Of a stretch of DNA of 56,753 bases, positions 31,657 to 40,210 are shown piece by piece. The notes below the pieces were generated by a model. That model searched no databases. It was not told where the DNA came from and was given only the letters and a program-made list of their open reading frames with translations. The position numbers and the translations under genes are program-made. Origin of the DNA: Devosia sp. Root413D1 (GTDB taxonomy: Bacteria; Pseudomonadota; Alphaproteobacteria; Rhizobiales; Devosiaceae); assembly GCF_001425235.1 (NCBI RefSeq), contig NZ_LMEA01000014.1, positions 1 to 56,753 on the forward strand, given 5' to 3'. Numbering within the stretch: the first letter of the stretch is position 1; every line of letters begins with the position of its first letter.

Positions 31657-33656
31657 TACTTCACCTCGTCGACGGCCCGCATGCGGAAGTTGAGATGCGC
31701 CGGCACCGGATGCTGCTGCAGCCGTTCGGCCAGCTCGGCCGGAGAGGGCGCGCGCTTCAGCGCGTGCTGCAGGCGGCCGCGCTGCAGGGCAACCCAGAGC
31801 TCGTCGAGCAGGTTCTCGCCTTCGCGCACCGTGGCGAAGTGGCGGTCGAGCAGCCGTTCGAGCAGGTCGAGATCGCCCTCCGACGCCGCCACCATGGCGC
31901 GGCCCAGATGCACGCGCTCGTCGGTGAGCGCCGAGGCCGGCAGGCCCGAAGCAAAGGCGCGGAGCCGCTCCAGCCGGCCGTGCTTGACCAGGAGGCTGAC
32001 GATCTCGGCGGCCAATGCTGGCGGCGCGTCGCCACTGGCCCATGCAGCGAGATAATCGCGGTCGGCGGCATCGGGATCGCTGGTGACCAGGGCGCGCTGG
32101 CGGCGGCCGAGCCAGGTGGGTTTAAGCGCAATGGAGCGCTCGAACAGGGCGCGCGCCGCATCACGATCGCCATTGTCGAGCGTCGCGATGCCGAGCAGCA
32201 GGGCGTGGAGCCAGGTCTCGCCCTGCTTGTCGCGGCTCTTTTCGAGCGCCGCCACCCAGAGGGGCGAGACGGCGAAATCGGCCGGCACGCGCTTGAGGCT
32301 TGCCTCGGAGAAGCGGCCGCTGGTCGCGAGTTCGTCCCAGCAATCGGTCGGGTGAGGCACGGTGAAATCGAGGCCCTGGGCGAGCGGCCTGCCGGTGAGC
32401 TTTTCCTGGCGCGCGCCCCAGGGCGAACCGTCGCTCAGGCGCCGGGTCAGCGGCTGGCGCGACACTGCCGTGAGGAAGGCGTCGACATCGGCGAGCTCGG
32501 TCGCGGGAAAGCGGGTGTCGATCGCCCTGGCCGCAGCGCCGACGGCGCGCTGGTAATCGGCGGCATGCACGTCGGTGGGGTCGACGCTCAGCGCGCCATA
32601 GACCTCGGTCCAGTGCACTTCGCTGTTGGGCTGCAATTCGAAGCGCTGGTTCTGCGTCGGGGCGATGCCGCTCTGGATTTCGATATAATCGCCCTCACCG
32701 GGCTTGGCCAGGTAGTCCATCCATTGCTGGCCACCGGCGCCGGTGCCGAAATAGAAGAATTTTCTGCCCTGCAGCGCCGAGGTGGCGGTCTGGGCGAGGC
32801 CGACGCCATCGGCATCGAGCCCGGCAATGAACAGCCGCTCCGCATCGGGCTTGCGGAAGAATACCGAGGTCGAGTCGCGCCATTTGTCCGGATAGGAGCC
32901 GTCGAAACGATCGGGATCGGGGAAAGGGAAACGGGCCAGCTCGTTATTGGGCAGCACGTGCTCGATCGAGTAATCGGCGGGAGCGAGGACGCGCATCCCC
33001 TTCGACATCGGCGCCGCGACATTGGTCCACCAATAGGCGAGCTTGGTCGCATCGGTATTGTTGACGATGCGGCCATGCACATAGAGCCGGTCGTCGTCAT
33101 CGGGCAGGAACAGGTCGATCTGCCAGGTGGCTTCGACGATGCGGTCGAACTCGTAGATGCGCAGCACCGGGCCGCGGTCGGTTTCGATGCTGCCGGCAAA
33201 GACCTGGGCGGTGGTGAAGGGGGTGTGGCCGGGGATCAGGCCGTTCCACTCGATGCCGCCCGAGAACCAGGCGTTGAGTGCGGCGAGGTTGGCCGGCTGG
33301 AACACCGGATTGGTGAACACCAGGTCGCGGCCGAGCTTCAGGTCGTGCAGCTCCATCAGGCGGCCGCCATATTGCGGCGCCACCGAAACGCGCAGTCGCC
33401 CGTTCTCCAGCGTCACCAGCGGCATCTCGCCCGGCTCCTGCGAGCGATCGTAATCGTCGTAGACCCGGTAGGGCAGGATCGAATCCTTGCCCCAGTTGAA
33501 GCCGTGGGCGTTTTCCTCGTCGGTGAGGCCGCGATTGGGCGGGGTATTCTTGTCGAGGGTGGGCTGCTGCCAGCGGAAACGGGGCAGGGTGCTCGGCCCG
33601 CCCAGGTTCGACATCGGTAATGCGTGCGACGTTCTGGTGATCTTGGTCTTGGTCAT
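31656..33656 (-). CDS. DUF5107-like beta-sandwich protein with C-terminal TPR-like repeats
   Basis: 666 residues, no signal peptide. About 60-390 looks like the DUF5107/aldose-epimerase-like beta domain: TLENGRLRVSVAPQYGGRLMELHDLKLGRD at its start, then FSGGIEWNGLIPGHTPFTT and HWTEVYGALSV. About 400-666 is alpha-helical with repeat-like pairs (ALLLGIATLDNGDRDAARALFERSIALKP), consistent with tetratricopeptide repeats. I suspect a cytoplasmic sugar-binding or epimerase-like role. The ATG at 33656 has GGGAGG 5 bases upstream. It is the first gene of operon E; the strongest palindrome in the window lies 45-80 bp before it. No enzyme activity can be claimed. Confidence 0.78.
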   Translation of the reverse strand: MTKTKITRTSHALPMSNLGGPSTLPRFRWQQPTLDKNTPPNRGLTDEENAHGFNWGKDSILPYRVYDDYDRSQEPGEMPLVTLENGRLRVSVAPQYGGRLMELHDLKLGRDLVFTNPVFQPANLAALNAWFSGGIEWNGLIPGHTPFTTAQVFAGSIETDRGPVLRIYEFDRIVEATWQIDLFLPDDDDRLYVHGRIVNNTDATKLAYWWTNVAAPMSKGMRVLAPADYSIEHVLPNNELARFPFPDPDRFDGSYPDKWRDSTSVFFRKPDAERLFIAGLDADGVGLAQTATSALQGRKFFYFGTGAGGQQWMDYLAKPGEGDYIEIQSGIAPTQNQRFELQPNSEVHWTEVYGALSVDPTDVHAADYQRAVGAAARAIDTRFPATELADVDAFLTAVSRQPLTRRLSDGSPWGARQEKLTGRPLAQGLDFTVPHPTDCWDELATSGRFSEASLKRVPADFAVSPLWVAALEKSRDKQGETWLHALLLGIATLDNGDRDAARALFERSIALKPTWLGRRQRALVTSDPDAADRDYLAAWASGDAPPALAAEIVSLLVKHGRLERLRAFASGLPASALTDERVHLGRAMVAASEGDLDLLERLLDRHFATVREGENLLDELWVALQRGRLQHALKRAPSPAELAERLQQHPVPAHLNFRMRAVDEVK

Positions 33657-33700
33657 TGGCGCCTCCCGGTCGTGCAAGCGCGGCGAAAGTATACGGTGTT

Positions 33701-33735
33701 TGTAGTTTTGCAACATCGATGTTTGTGAAACTACA
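33701..33735. promoter_or_regulatory. Nested palindromic operator candidate of operon E
   Basis: TGTAGTTT at 33701-33708 and AAACTACA at 33728-33735 are perfect inverted 8-base arms. Centred between them, ACATCGATGT (33713-33722) is a perfect 10-base palindrome. Smaller GTTT...AAC dyads also repeat inside. TGTAGT...ACTACA is a common theme of RpiR-family operators, matching the RpiR-type DNA-binding domain of the linked regulator. It lies 45-79 bp before the first gene of the operon. Confidence 0.65.
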
Positions 33736-33750
33736 TCCGCCTGTGCCTGC

Positions 33751-33876
33751 GGCCCCACCCCCTCCCGGCCTCCCCCATCAAGGGGGAGGTGTGGGGCCGG
33801 TGAGTTGGGCTGGATCGTGCCATACACGCAGAGCGGCACCTCCCCCCTTGTGGGGGAGGTTGGGAGGGGGGAGGCC
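33751..33876. repeat. GC-rich inverted repeat
   Basis: The CCCCACCCCCTCCCGGCCTC segment starting near 33754 pairs with GGTTGGGAGGGGGGAGGCC near 33859-33876. Internal CCTCCCCC and GGGGGAGGTG stems (around 33770-33790 and 33838-33860) form further hairpins. It resembles the other intergenic palindromes of the window and is not coding. Confidence 0.65.
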
Positions 33877-33967
33877 GCAAACACCGTCCTCGCAATTCCT
33901 CCACGAGCACTGGCTTTTTCCCAAAACCGCTCTAGGCTCACCGGTGCTTTTCTTGAGGGGGGAATCC

Positions 33968-34492
33968 ATGACTGCCACGCCCCGGCTGCCGGTGACGCTG
34001 AGCGTCAACGGCGAAACCCGCACGCTCACGCTCGATCCACGGGTGACGCTGCTCGACGCGCTGCGCGAGCATTTGTTGCTCACCGGCACCAAAAAGGGCT
34101 GCGACCAGGGGCAGTGCGGCGCCTGCACGGTGCTGGTGAACGGGCGGCGGATCAACAGCTGCCTCAGCCTCGCAGTGATGCATGAAGGCGACGAGATCTC
34201 GACCATCGAAGGGCTGGGGACGCCCGAGGCGCTGCACCCGATGCAGGCGGCGTTTATCGAGCATGACGGCTTCCAGTGCGGCTATTGCACGCCGGGGCAG
34301 ATCCTCTCGTCGCTCTCCGTGATCGAAGAGATCCGGGCGGGGGTGCCGAGCCATGTCACCGGCGATCTCGAAGCGCCGATCCCGTTGAGCGACGCAGAAA
34401 TCCGCGAGCGGATGAGCGGCAATCTCTGCCGCTGCGCCGCCTATCCCAACATCATGGCGGCGATCCGCGATTATCTGGGAGAAGGCGCATGA
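33968..34492 (+). CDS. paoA: Molybdenum aldehyde oxidase/xanthine-dehydrogenase family, [2Fe-2S] subunit (PaoA-like)
   Basis: 174 residues with two [2Fe-2S] clusters: the plant-type set Cys45, Cys50, Cys53 and Cys65 ([10 protein letters not shown]...C) and the second set Cys104, Cys107, Cys154 and Cys156 (CGYC...CRC). It has no Tat signal, unlike periplasmic PaoA of E. coli, so this enzyme is probably cytoplasmic. The subunit passes electrons from the molybdenum site to FAD. A Shine-Dalgarno (AGGGGGG) precedes the ATG at 33968. It overlaps the FAD subunit by 4 bases. Confidence 0.9.
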   Translation: MTATPRLPVTLSVNGETRTLTLDPRVTLLDALREHLLLTGTKKGCDQGQCGACTVLVNGRRINSCLSLAVMHEGDEISTIEGLGTPEALHPMQAAFIEHDGFQCGYCTPGQILSSLSVIEEIRAGVPSHVTGDLEAPIPLSDAEIRERMSGNLCRCAAYPNIMAAIRDYLGEGA

Positions 34493-35442
34493 AGCCGTTC
34501 AGCTATGAGCGGGTGGCGAGCCCGGGCGAGGCGGTGGAGGCCGCGGCGGCGCGGCCGGGGGCGCGGTTCATCGCCGGTGGCACGAACCTGCTCGACCTGA
34601 TGAAGCTCGGGATCGAAGCGCCACAGCACCTGATCGACGTCAACCGGCTGGGGCTCGATACCATCGAGCCGACGGCGGAGGGCGGCTTGCGCATCGGGGC
34701 GCTGGTGCGCAACGCCGACCTTGCGGCGGACCGGCGGGTGCGGCGCGATTATGCGGTGCTGGCGCGGGCGCTGGTGTCGGGCGCCTCGGGGCAGTTGCGC
34801 AACAAGGCGACGACGGCGGGCAACCTGATGCAGCGCACAAGGTGCCCGTATTTCTACAATACCGATATGCCCTGCAATAAGCGGCGCCCCGGCTCGGGCT
34901 GCGCTGCCATTGGTGGCCTGACTCACAACCTCGCGGTGCTCGGGGTGAGCGATGCCTGTATCGCCACCCACCCCTCGGACATGTGCGTGGCGCTTCGGGC
35001 GCTCGATGCGACGGTCGAGACGGTGGGAGCGGGCGGGCGGGCGCGGTCGATCCCGATCGCCGCGTTCCACCGGCTGCCGGGCGACCGGCCCGATATCGAG
35101 ACGGCGCTCGAGCCGGGCGAGCTGATCACCGCGGTGACGCTGCCAGCGCCGCTTGGCGGGGTGCAGCTTTACCGCAAGGTGCGGGAACGGGCCTCCTATG
35201 CCTTCGCCAACCTCACGGTGGCGCTGGTGGCTGAGGAGGGGCAGATCGTGCGGCTGGCCTTTGGTGGGCTGGCGGCAAAACCCTGGCGGGTCGAGGTGGC
35301 GGAGGGCGGAGACGACGCGGATCTCGCGGCGGACCTGGCGCTGGCAGGGGCGACGCCCACCGAAGACAACGCCTACAAGCTGCCACTGGCGCGACGGACC
35401 CTGAAGGCGACGCTGGCGCAGGCGACGGAGGTCCGGTCATGA
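34489..35442 (+). CDS. paoB: Molybdenum aldehyde oxidase, FAD-binding subunit (PaoB-like)
   Basis: 317 residues. The FAD pyrophosphate loop is [14 protein letters not shown] (26-39), and [15 protein letters not shown] (101-115) is typical of XdhB/CoxM-like proteins. The insertion [13 protein letters not shown]...GSGC (Cys119, Cys128, Cys138, plus a later Cys in DACIA) matches the extra [4Fe-4S] cluster of PaoB. The C-terminal CO_deh_flav_C region follows. It overlaps both neighbours by 4 bases, so the three subunits are made in concert. Confidence 0.9.
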   Translation: MKPFSYERVASPGEAVEAAAARPGARFIAGGTNLLDLMKLGIEAPQHLIDVNRLGLDTIEPTAEGGLRIGALVRNADLAADRRVRRDYAVLARALVSGASGQLRNKATTAGNLMQRTRCPYFYNTDMPCNKRRPGSGCAAIGGLTHNLAVLGVSDACIATHPSDMCVALRALDATVETVGAGGRARSIPIAAFHRLPGDRPDIETALEPGELITAVTLPAPLGGVQLYRKVRERASYAFANLTVALVAEEGQIVRLAFGGLAAKPWRVEVAEGGDDADLAADLALAGATPTEDNAYKLPLARRTLKATLAQATEVRS

Positions 35443-37556
35443 TCGGGCAGGGGATCAGCCGCACCGATGGGCCGATCAAGGTCACCGGTCGGGCCGCCTA
35501 TTCGGCCGAGCGGCAGGATGCCGGACCGACGCTCCATGGCTACATCCTCGGCGCCGGCATCGGCCGGGGTCGGGTGGCGCGGATCGACATCGCGGCGGCC
35601 GAGGCGGCACCGGGCGTGCGGCTGGTCTGGACGCATGAGAATGCGCCCGAGCAGGGGCCGGCTGAGGGCATCGAAGGCGACATGATGGACCGGACGCGGC
35701 CCGAGCTCGCCAGCGACCGGATCAACTACTACGGCATGCCGATCGCTTTCGTGGTGGCCGAGAGCTTTGAGGAGGCGCGGGCGGCGGCCGGGCTGATCGC
35801 GGTGGAATACGAGCTCGAACCCGGAGCATTTACGCTCAGCGGGTTCGGGCCGGACCTCAACTGGCGGCGGCCGTCGCAGGCGGGCGATATCGACCAGGCG
35901 ATGCGCGAGGGGCCGGTGACCCTCGAGGAGACCTACAGCACGCCTTACCACTTCTCGCAGCCGATGGAGCTCCACGCGTGTATCGCCGACTGGCGCGACG
36001 GGCACCTCCATCTCTATCTCACCGCCCAGATGGTGAACCAGCTGACCACCGGGCTCGGCAAGACCTTGCGCCTCGACCCCGGCGCCATCAGCATCGACAG
36101 CGCTTATGTCGGCGGCGGTTTCGGCTCGAAGATCGTGCTGCATTGCGAGGCGGTGCTGGCCTCGCTCGCGACGATGGCCCTGGGCCAGCCGGTCAAGCTG
36201 ATGCTGACCCGGCGGCAAATCTTTACGCTGGTCGGGCACCGGCCGGCCTCGATCAGCCGGGTGCGGCTCGCGGCGACACCCGATGGGCGGCTGACCGCGC
36301 TCGGCCATGATGCACTGATCCAGGTGCGCACTGACGACGCCTGGGACGAAGGCGTCTCATCGGTGGGCAAAGCCCTCTATGCCTCGCCCAACCGGCTCAC
36401 CCGGCAGGCGCACCAGGCCCTCGATGTGCAGCCGGGCGAGCCGGTGCGCGGCCCCGGCGAGCTGCCGGGGCTGATGGTGCTGGAATCGGCGATGGACGAA
36501 CTGGCCGAAAAGCTCGGCATGGATCCGATCGAGCTGCGGCTCAGGAACGACACCCAGATCGACCCCGACAAGCGGCTGCCGCTGAGCGGGCGGCGGCTGG
36601 CCGATTGCCTCCGCGAAGGGGCCGAGCAGTTCGGCTGGCGCGACCGGCCGACCCGCCCGGCGAGCCGCCGCGATGGGCGCTGGCTGGTCGGTTACGGCGT
36701 CGCCTCGTCGATGCGCGGGCACTACCAGACGTCAGCCGAGGTGCTGGTGCGGATCGAGCCGGACGGTTTTGTGATCGTCCGCTCCGACATGACCGATATC
36801 GGCACCGGCACCTACACCATCGTGGCGCAGGTGGTGGCGGAGGCGCTGGGCGTGCCGATGTCGCAGATCAAGGTGGAGCTGGCGCACACCAAGCACCCCA
36901 AGGGCAATGGCGCCGGCGGCTCGTGGGGTGCAGCCAACACCACGGTCGCCGCCGACCGGGCCGCCGCCGAGCTGCGAGCGCGGATCGCAGTGGTGGCGGG
37001 GACTGGCTACAACGACATCTTTGCGGAGGTGCGCCGGCATTTCCCCGACGGCATCGAAGAGATCGGCAAGACGCTCGATAACAAGGACGACCCGAACTAC
37101 CGCACCCACGCGCAATATACCTATGGCGCGTCCTTCGCCGAGGTCGGGGTCGATATCGACACCGGCGAAGTGCGGCTGAGGCGGATGCTCGGAGTGTTTG
37201 CGGCCGGCCGCATCCTCAACGCCAAGACGGCGCGCTCGCAGCTGATCGGCGGCATGATCTGGGGGGTAAGCGCCGCCCTGCAGGAAGCCGGAGTGCTCGA
37301 CCCGCGCCACGGCCACTGGGTCAACGGCGATTTCGCCGAGTACCTGATCCCGACCCATGCCGATATCCCCGCGATCGACGCCATCATGCTCGAGGATTTC
37401 GACGACAAGGCCAACCACCTGGGGGTGAAAGGGATCGGCGAACTGGGGGCCGGCGGGACAGGGGGGTCGGTGGCCAACGCGGTGTACAACGCCACGGGCG
37501 TGCGGGTGCGGGATTTTCCGATCACGCTGGCGAAGCTGTTGCCGGGGTTGCCCTGA
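35439..37556 (+). CDS. paoC: Molybdenum aldehyde oxidase, molybdopterin catalytic subunit (PaoC-like)
   Basis: 705 residues, slightly shorter than E. coli PaoC (~732). The N-terminal a/b-hammerhead domain starts at [14 protein letters not shown]. Later segments include the YVGGGFGSK loop that contacts the cofactor and [13 protein letters not shown]. The C-terminal catalytic region carries [16 protein letters not shown], in which the Glu is the expected general base. It oxidises an aldehyde (or hydroxylates a heterocycle) with water as oxygen source. Given the sugar operons on either side, aromatic or sugar-derived aldehydes are plausible, but the substrate is unknown. Confidence 0.9.
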   Translation: MIGQGISRTDGPIKVTGRAAYSAERQDAGPTLHGYILGAGIGRGRVARIDIAAAEAAPGVRLVWTHENAPEQGPAEGIEGDMMDRTRPELASDRINYYGMPIAFVVAESFEEARAAAGLIAVEYELEPGAFTLSGFGPDLNWRRPSQAGDIDQAMREGPVTLEETYSTPYHFSQPMELHACIADWRDGHLHLYLTAQMVNQLTTGLGKTLRLDPGAISIDSAYVGGGFGSKIVLHCEAVLASLATMALGQPVKLMLTRRQIFTLVGHRPASISRVRLAATPDGRLTALGHDALIQVRTDDAWDEGVSSVGKALYASPNRLTRQAHQALDVQPGEPVRGPGELPGLMVLESAMDELAEKLGMDPIELRLRNDTQIDPDKRLPLSGRRLADCLREGAEQFGWRDRPTRPASRRDGRWLVGYGVASSMRGHYQTSAEVLVRIEPDGFVIVRSDMTDIGTGTYTIVAQVVAEALGVPMSQIKVELAHTKHPKGNGAGGSWGAANTTVAADRAAAELRARIAVVAGTGYNDIFAEVRRHFPDGIEEIGKTLDNKDDPNYRTHAQYTYGASFAEVGVDIDTGEVRLRRMLGVFAAGRILNAKTARSQLIGGMIWGVSAALQEAGVLDPRHGHWVNGDFAEYLIPTHADIPAIDAIMLEDFDDKANHLGVKGIGELGAGGTGGSVANAVYNATGVRVRDFPITLAKLLPGLP

Positions 37557-37584
37557 CGGTGCAGGCGCCATGAGGGGGCGGCGC

Positions 37585-37729
37585 GCTTGGCGCCCCTCAC
37601 CCCGCGGTGAGGCCTTCGGCCTCCCCGCCGCCCTCTCCCCAGAGGGGCGAGGGGGCGTTGGGGCACTGCCGGTGCAAAGTGCGTCCCCTCGCCCCTCTGG
37701 GGAGAGGGTTAGGGTGAGGGGCGCCAAGC
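37585..37729. repeat. Palindromic element between PaoC and MocA genes
   Basis: GCTTGGCGCCCCTCACC (37585-37601) and its exact inverse (37713-37729) bound the element. Inside, CCCTCTCCCCAGAGGGGCGAGGG forms hairpins. It is nearly the same sequence as 45701-45846, in the opposite orientation. It lies between two convergent gene ends. Confidence 0.78.
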
Positions 37730-37740
37730 ACACCAGTGCT

Positions 37741-38307
37741 TCACGTCGGATCGAAATCTCCGGGTACATCGAAGTCGCGGGCGAGGCCTGGAGGTGCGAC
37801 CACCAGGCCGGCGTTGGCCAGCAAATGCCTGGCGCCATGGTCGCCTGACAGCGCGACCAGATCGAGGAACAGCCGGCGCGGAAACAGCACGGGTGGGCCG
37901 CGTGAGCCATCGAAGCTTGTCGCCACCACATCAGTATCGCCAGCAGCCAGCAGCCTGCCGAGGTGCTCCGCGCTGACATGGGGCATATCGGCGAGGCAGA
38001 CCAGCAGTGCCTCGGCGCCGAGCTCGAGCGCGCGTTGGGCGCCGAGCGCCAGCGACGACCCCATGCCCTGCGACGGGTCGGGGTTCTCGACCAGCTCGAA
38101 GCTGCGGTCCTCGAACAGCTGCCGCCGTGCCGACGGCTCGGGTGGGACGATGGCGATGCGCCAGCTGAGGGGCATTCCCACCAGCGTATCGGCGATGTGG
38201 GCGGCCAGCGGCTTGCCGGCATAGGGATGGAGCAGCTTGTCGCCACCGAAGCGGGTCGAGAGGCCGGCCGCGAGGACGACCGCGGCGATGGGCTCAGGCA
38301 CGGTCAA
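37741..38307 (-). CDS. mocA: Molybdenum cofactor cytidylyltransferase (MocA-like)
   Basis: 188 residues, MobA-like NTP transferase. The nucleotide-binding opening is AAVVLAAGLSTRFGGDKLL with the conserved Lys, then GMGSSLALG and LVCLADMPHVS. It attaches CMP to molybdopterin to give the dinucleotide cofactor needed by enzymes of the PaoABC type, whose genes are directly adjacent. It overlaps the XdhC gene by 14 bases. It is convergent with the oxidase operon, so cofactor and enzyme genes have separate promoters. Confidence 0.87.
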   Translation of the reverse strand: MTVPEPIAAVVLAAGLSTRFGGDKLLHPYAGKPLAAHIADTLVGMPLSWRIAIVPPEPSARRQLFEDRSFELVENPDPSQGMGSSLALGAQRALELGAEALLVCLADMPHVSAEHLGRLLAAGDTDVVATSFDGSRGPPVLFPRRLFLDLVALSGDHGARHLLANAGLVVAPPGLARDFDVPGDFDPT

Positions 38308-39286
38308 GCTGGGCGCGAGTGGCTGAGATCTGGGCCAGCACCGAGAGCGCCAGCATGCCGGGGTCGCGAGCCCGGTCGATCAGCCCGATCGGGCCGTGGA
38401 TGCGGTCGATGGCGGCGGGCGAGAGGCCCATGGCGGCAAGCCGGGCACGGCGCAGGCCGTGGGTTTTGACGCTGCCCAGCGCCCCGACATAAAAGCCATC
38501 GGCTACGGCGGCGCGGGCGAGGATGGCGTTTTCCCATTCGTGCTCGTGGAACAGCAGCACCGTCGCCGTCCAGGGGTCGATCGGCAGCTCGAAGGCTTGC
38601 GCCGGGGTGGTGAGGATTTCGATCGGCACATTGAGCGCGGCGAGGGCGTGGGCCGAGCTTTCGTCCGGGGTGGCGAGCCGCAGGTCGAACTCGGCGGCAG
38701 CGCTGACGCGGGCCATCACCTCGAACTCGGGGCCACGGCCGACCAGCAGCAGCCTGGTGCGCGGCTGGTAGCAGCGGATGAATACCCCGTCGCGCCAACC
38801 GGTAGGGGCCGGGCTGTCGGTAATCGTGGCGGCCGAATGCGCGGGATCGAAGGCGATGGCGAAGGCCTCGCGTCGCTCGAAGCGGGCGATGGCTTCGGCG
38901 AGCAACGCGGCCTGCGGTTGCGCGTGCAGCATCAGGTCGACGCCGCCGCCACAGGGAAAGCGGATATCGATGAAGCGCGACCCGCGGCCGAAGCGGAAGG
39001 TCTGATCCTCGCCCGCTGCGATCAGCGCCGCGAACTCGGCGGCGATGGCGGGCTCGACGCAGCCACCCGAGACATGGCCGAGGTGCCGACCATCGGCCAG
39101 CACCGCCATATGGGTGCCGAGCGCCTTGGGGGCGCCGCCATCGATGGCCGAAAGCGTGACGAGGGCGCCGGGAATGCCGAGCGCCCCGGCGCGCGCCAGG
39201 AACACGAACGGCGCGAGTTCGCGATCCATCCCCGCAAAGGCTGCCGGCGCGAGATCGTCCTCGCCATGCTCGGCCCTGGCCAGCAT
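38294..39286 (-). CDS. XdhC/CoxI family molybdenum cofactor chaperone
   Basis: 330 residues. The N-terminal XdhC/CoxI domain has GALVTLSAIDGGAPKALGTHMAVL and the signature GHVSGGCVE; the C-terminal Rossmann-like domain contains RLLLVGRGPEFEVMARV. These proteins bind the cofactor, help insert its terminal sulfido ligand and load it into the apo-enzyme (PaoD in E. coli). It is co-transcribed with mocA. The ATG at 39286 is preceded by GGAGGAG. Confidence 0.87.
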   Translation of the reverse strand: MLARAEHGEDDLAPAAFAGMDRELAPFVFLARAGALGIPGALVTLSAIDGGAPKALGTHMAVLADGRHLGHVSGGCVEPAIAAEFAALIAAGEDQTFRFGRGSRFIDIRFPCGGGVDLMLHAQPQAALLAEAIARFERREAFAIAFDPAHSAATITDSPAPTGWRDGVFIRCYQPRTRLLLVGRGPEFEVMARVSAAAEFDLRLATPDESSAHALAALNVPIEILTTPAQAFELPIDPWTATVLLFHEHEWENAILARAAVADGFYVGALGSVKTHGLRRARLAAMGLSPAAIDRIHGPIGLIDRARDPGMLALSVLAQISATRAQLDRA

Positions 39287-39318
39287 GCACTCTCCTCCAA
39301 AGGCGTTTCGAGGGGAGA

Positions 39319-40059
39319 TTAGGCCGAGATCGTCTCGCGGACCAGCGCTCGGCGCAGCAGTTCTGCGGCGGCCTCGCCATTGCCGGCAGTGAGCAGGGGG
39401 GCGAGGCGGGCGAGGGCTGCGAGGTCGATCGTCGTGACGAGGCGATCGAGGAAGGCAGCATCGTCGGTCAACAGGCTGCCGACGCAGGCGGCGGTAAACG
39501 AGGTGAGGAAGCGGTTGCCGCTGGCATTGGCGACTTCGAGCAGCAGCGCGGCAAGCCCGGTGCGCTTGGCCTCCGGCGTGCCGGCGGCGGCGAGGCTGCG
39601 CACCACTTCGGCGACCCGGCCGGCATGGCGGCGGCTGGCGGCTTCGGCGGCCACGGCGGGCTGGGTGTTTGCGATCGCCACCCAGAGTTCCTCGCTGACG
39701 CGGGCCGAGCCGAGCTTGCGCGACCAGGCGATCACCTCGGGGTTCAGCATGTCCCAGCGGCTGCGCTCGAGCACCAGGGTGCCGCGCTTGCGGCGGGTTT
39801 CGACGAGGCCTTTGGAGGCGAGCCCCTTGATCGCTTCGCGGAGCGCCGTGCGGCTGACGCCGAGATCGGCGCTCAGCTGATGCTCATTGGGGAGGATGCT
39901 GCCGACGGGGAAGTGGCCCGACGCTATGGCCTGGAAGATCTCGCGCGCCACCAGGCGATTGAGATCGTCAGGCTCATGCTTGACGGTATTCAGCCCGCCG
40001 GGCGAGGCGACGGCCGAGTGGCGCAGGGGGATCGGGTCCGGGCGGCGATAGACGGTCAC
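39319..40059 (-). CDS. GntR-family (FadR-like) transcriptional regulator
   Basis: 246 residues from the GTG at 40059; another GTG at 40119 would add 20 residues, and both have weak ribosome sites. Winged helix near 30-95 (ARE-IFQAIASGHFPVGSILPNEHQLSADLGVSRTALREAIKGL). An FCD-like all-alpha domain follows. The RSRWDMLNPEVIAWS segment after the HTH resembles galactonate/gluconate regulators of the DgoR group. It is divergent from the SGNH hydrolase; the palindrome at 40138-40154 lies between them. Control of operon G is the natural inference. Confidence 0.8.
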   Translation of the reverse strand: MTVYRRPDPIPLRHSAVASPGGLNTVKHEPDDLNRLVAREIFQAIASGHFPVGSILPNEHQLSADLGVSRTALREAIKGLASKGLVETRRKRGTLVLERSRWDMLNPEVIAWSRKLGSARVSEELWVAIANTQPAVAAEAASRRHAGRVAEVVRSLAAAGTPEAKRTGLAALLLEVANASGNRFLTSFTAACVGSLLTDDAAFLDRLVTTIDLAALARLAPLLTAGNGEAAAELLRRALVRETISA

Positions 40060-40137
40060 GCGTGCGGTCTTTCCAACAGCATTATGCCGGGTCGGCTCGC
40101 CACAGGAAGGCGAATCCACCCGGTTGTCATTCTCATT

Positions 40138-40154
40138 AGGTAGGATTTATACCT
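40138..40154. promoter_or_regulatory. GntR-type operator candidate
   Basis: AGGTA at 40138-40142 and TACCT at 40150-40154 are perfect 5-base arms with a 7-base AT-rich spacer (GGATTTA). The site lies 79 bp upstream of the GntR start and 57 bp upstream of the SGNH hydrolase gene, so it could control both. Confidence 0.45.
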
Positions 40155-40210
40155 CAGGCTGCGTCGCCAAGGCAATGCCGGTGCGTCGCGACTCGAGGGA
40201 ACCGCTTCAC

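Larger units (their letters stand above)
33657..33967. other. Divergent regulatory gap of operon E and the aldehyde oxidase operon
   Basis: This 311-bp stretch has no gene. It holds the nested palindrome at 33701-33735 near operon E and a dispersed GC-rich inverted repeat at 33751-33876. Closer to the oxidase, CTTGAGGGGGGAATCC supplies the Shine-Dalgarno of the [2Fe-2S] subunit gene. No other promoter element stands out. Confidence 0.6.

Noticed and set aside
31647-33620. Plus-strand open frame of 657 codons opposite the DUF5107-like gene
   Set aside because: Low-complexity Arg/Gly/His-rich translation, no ribosome site of note, fully antisense to a better gene.
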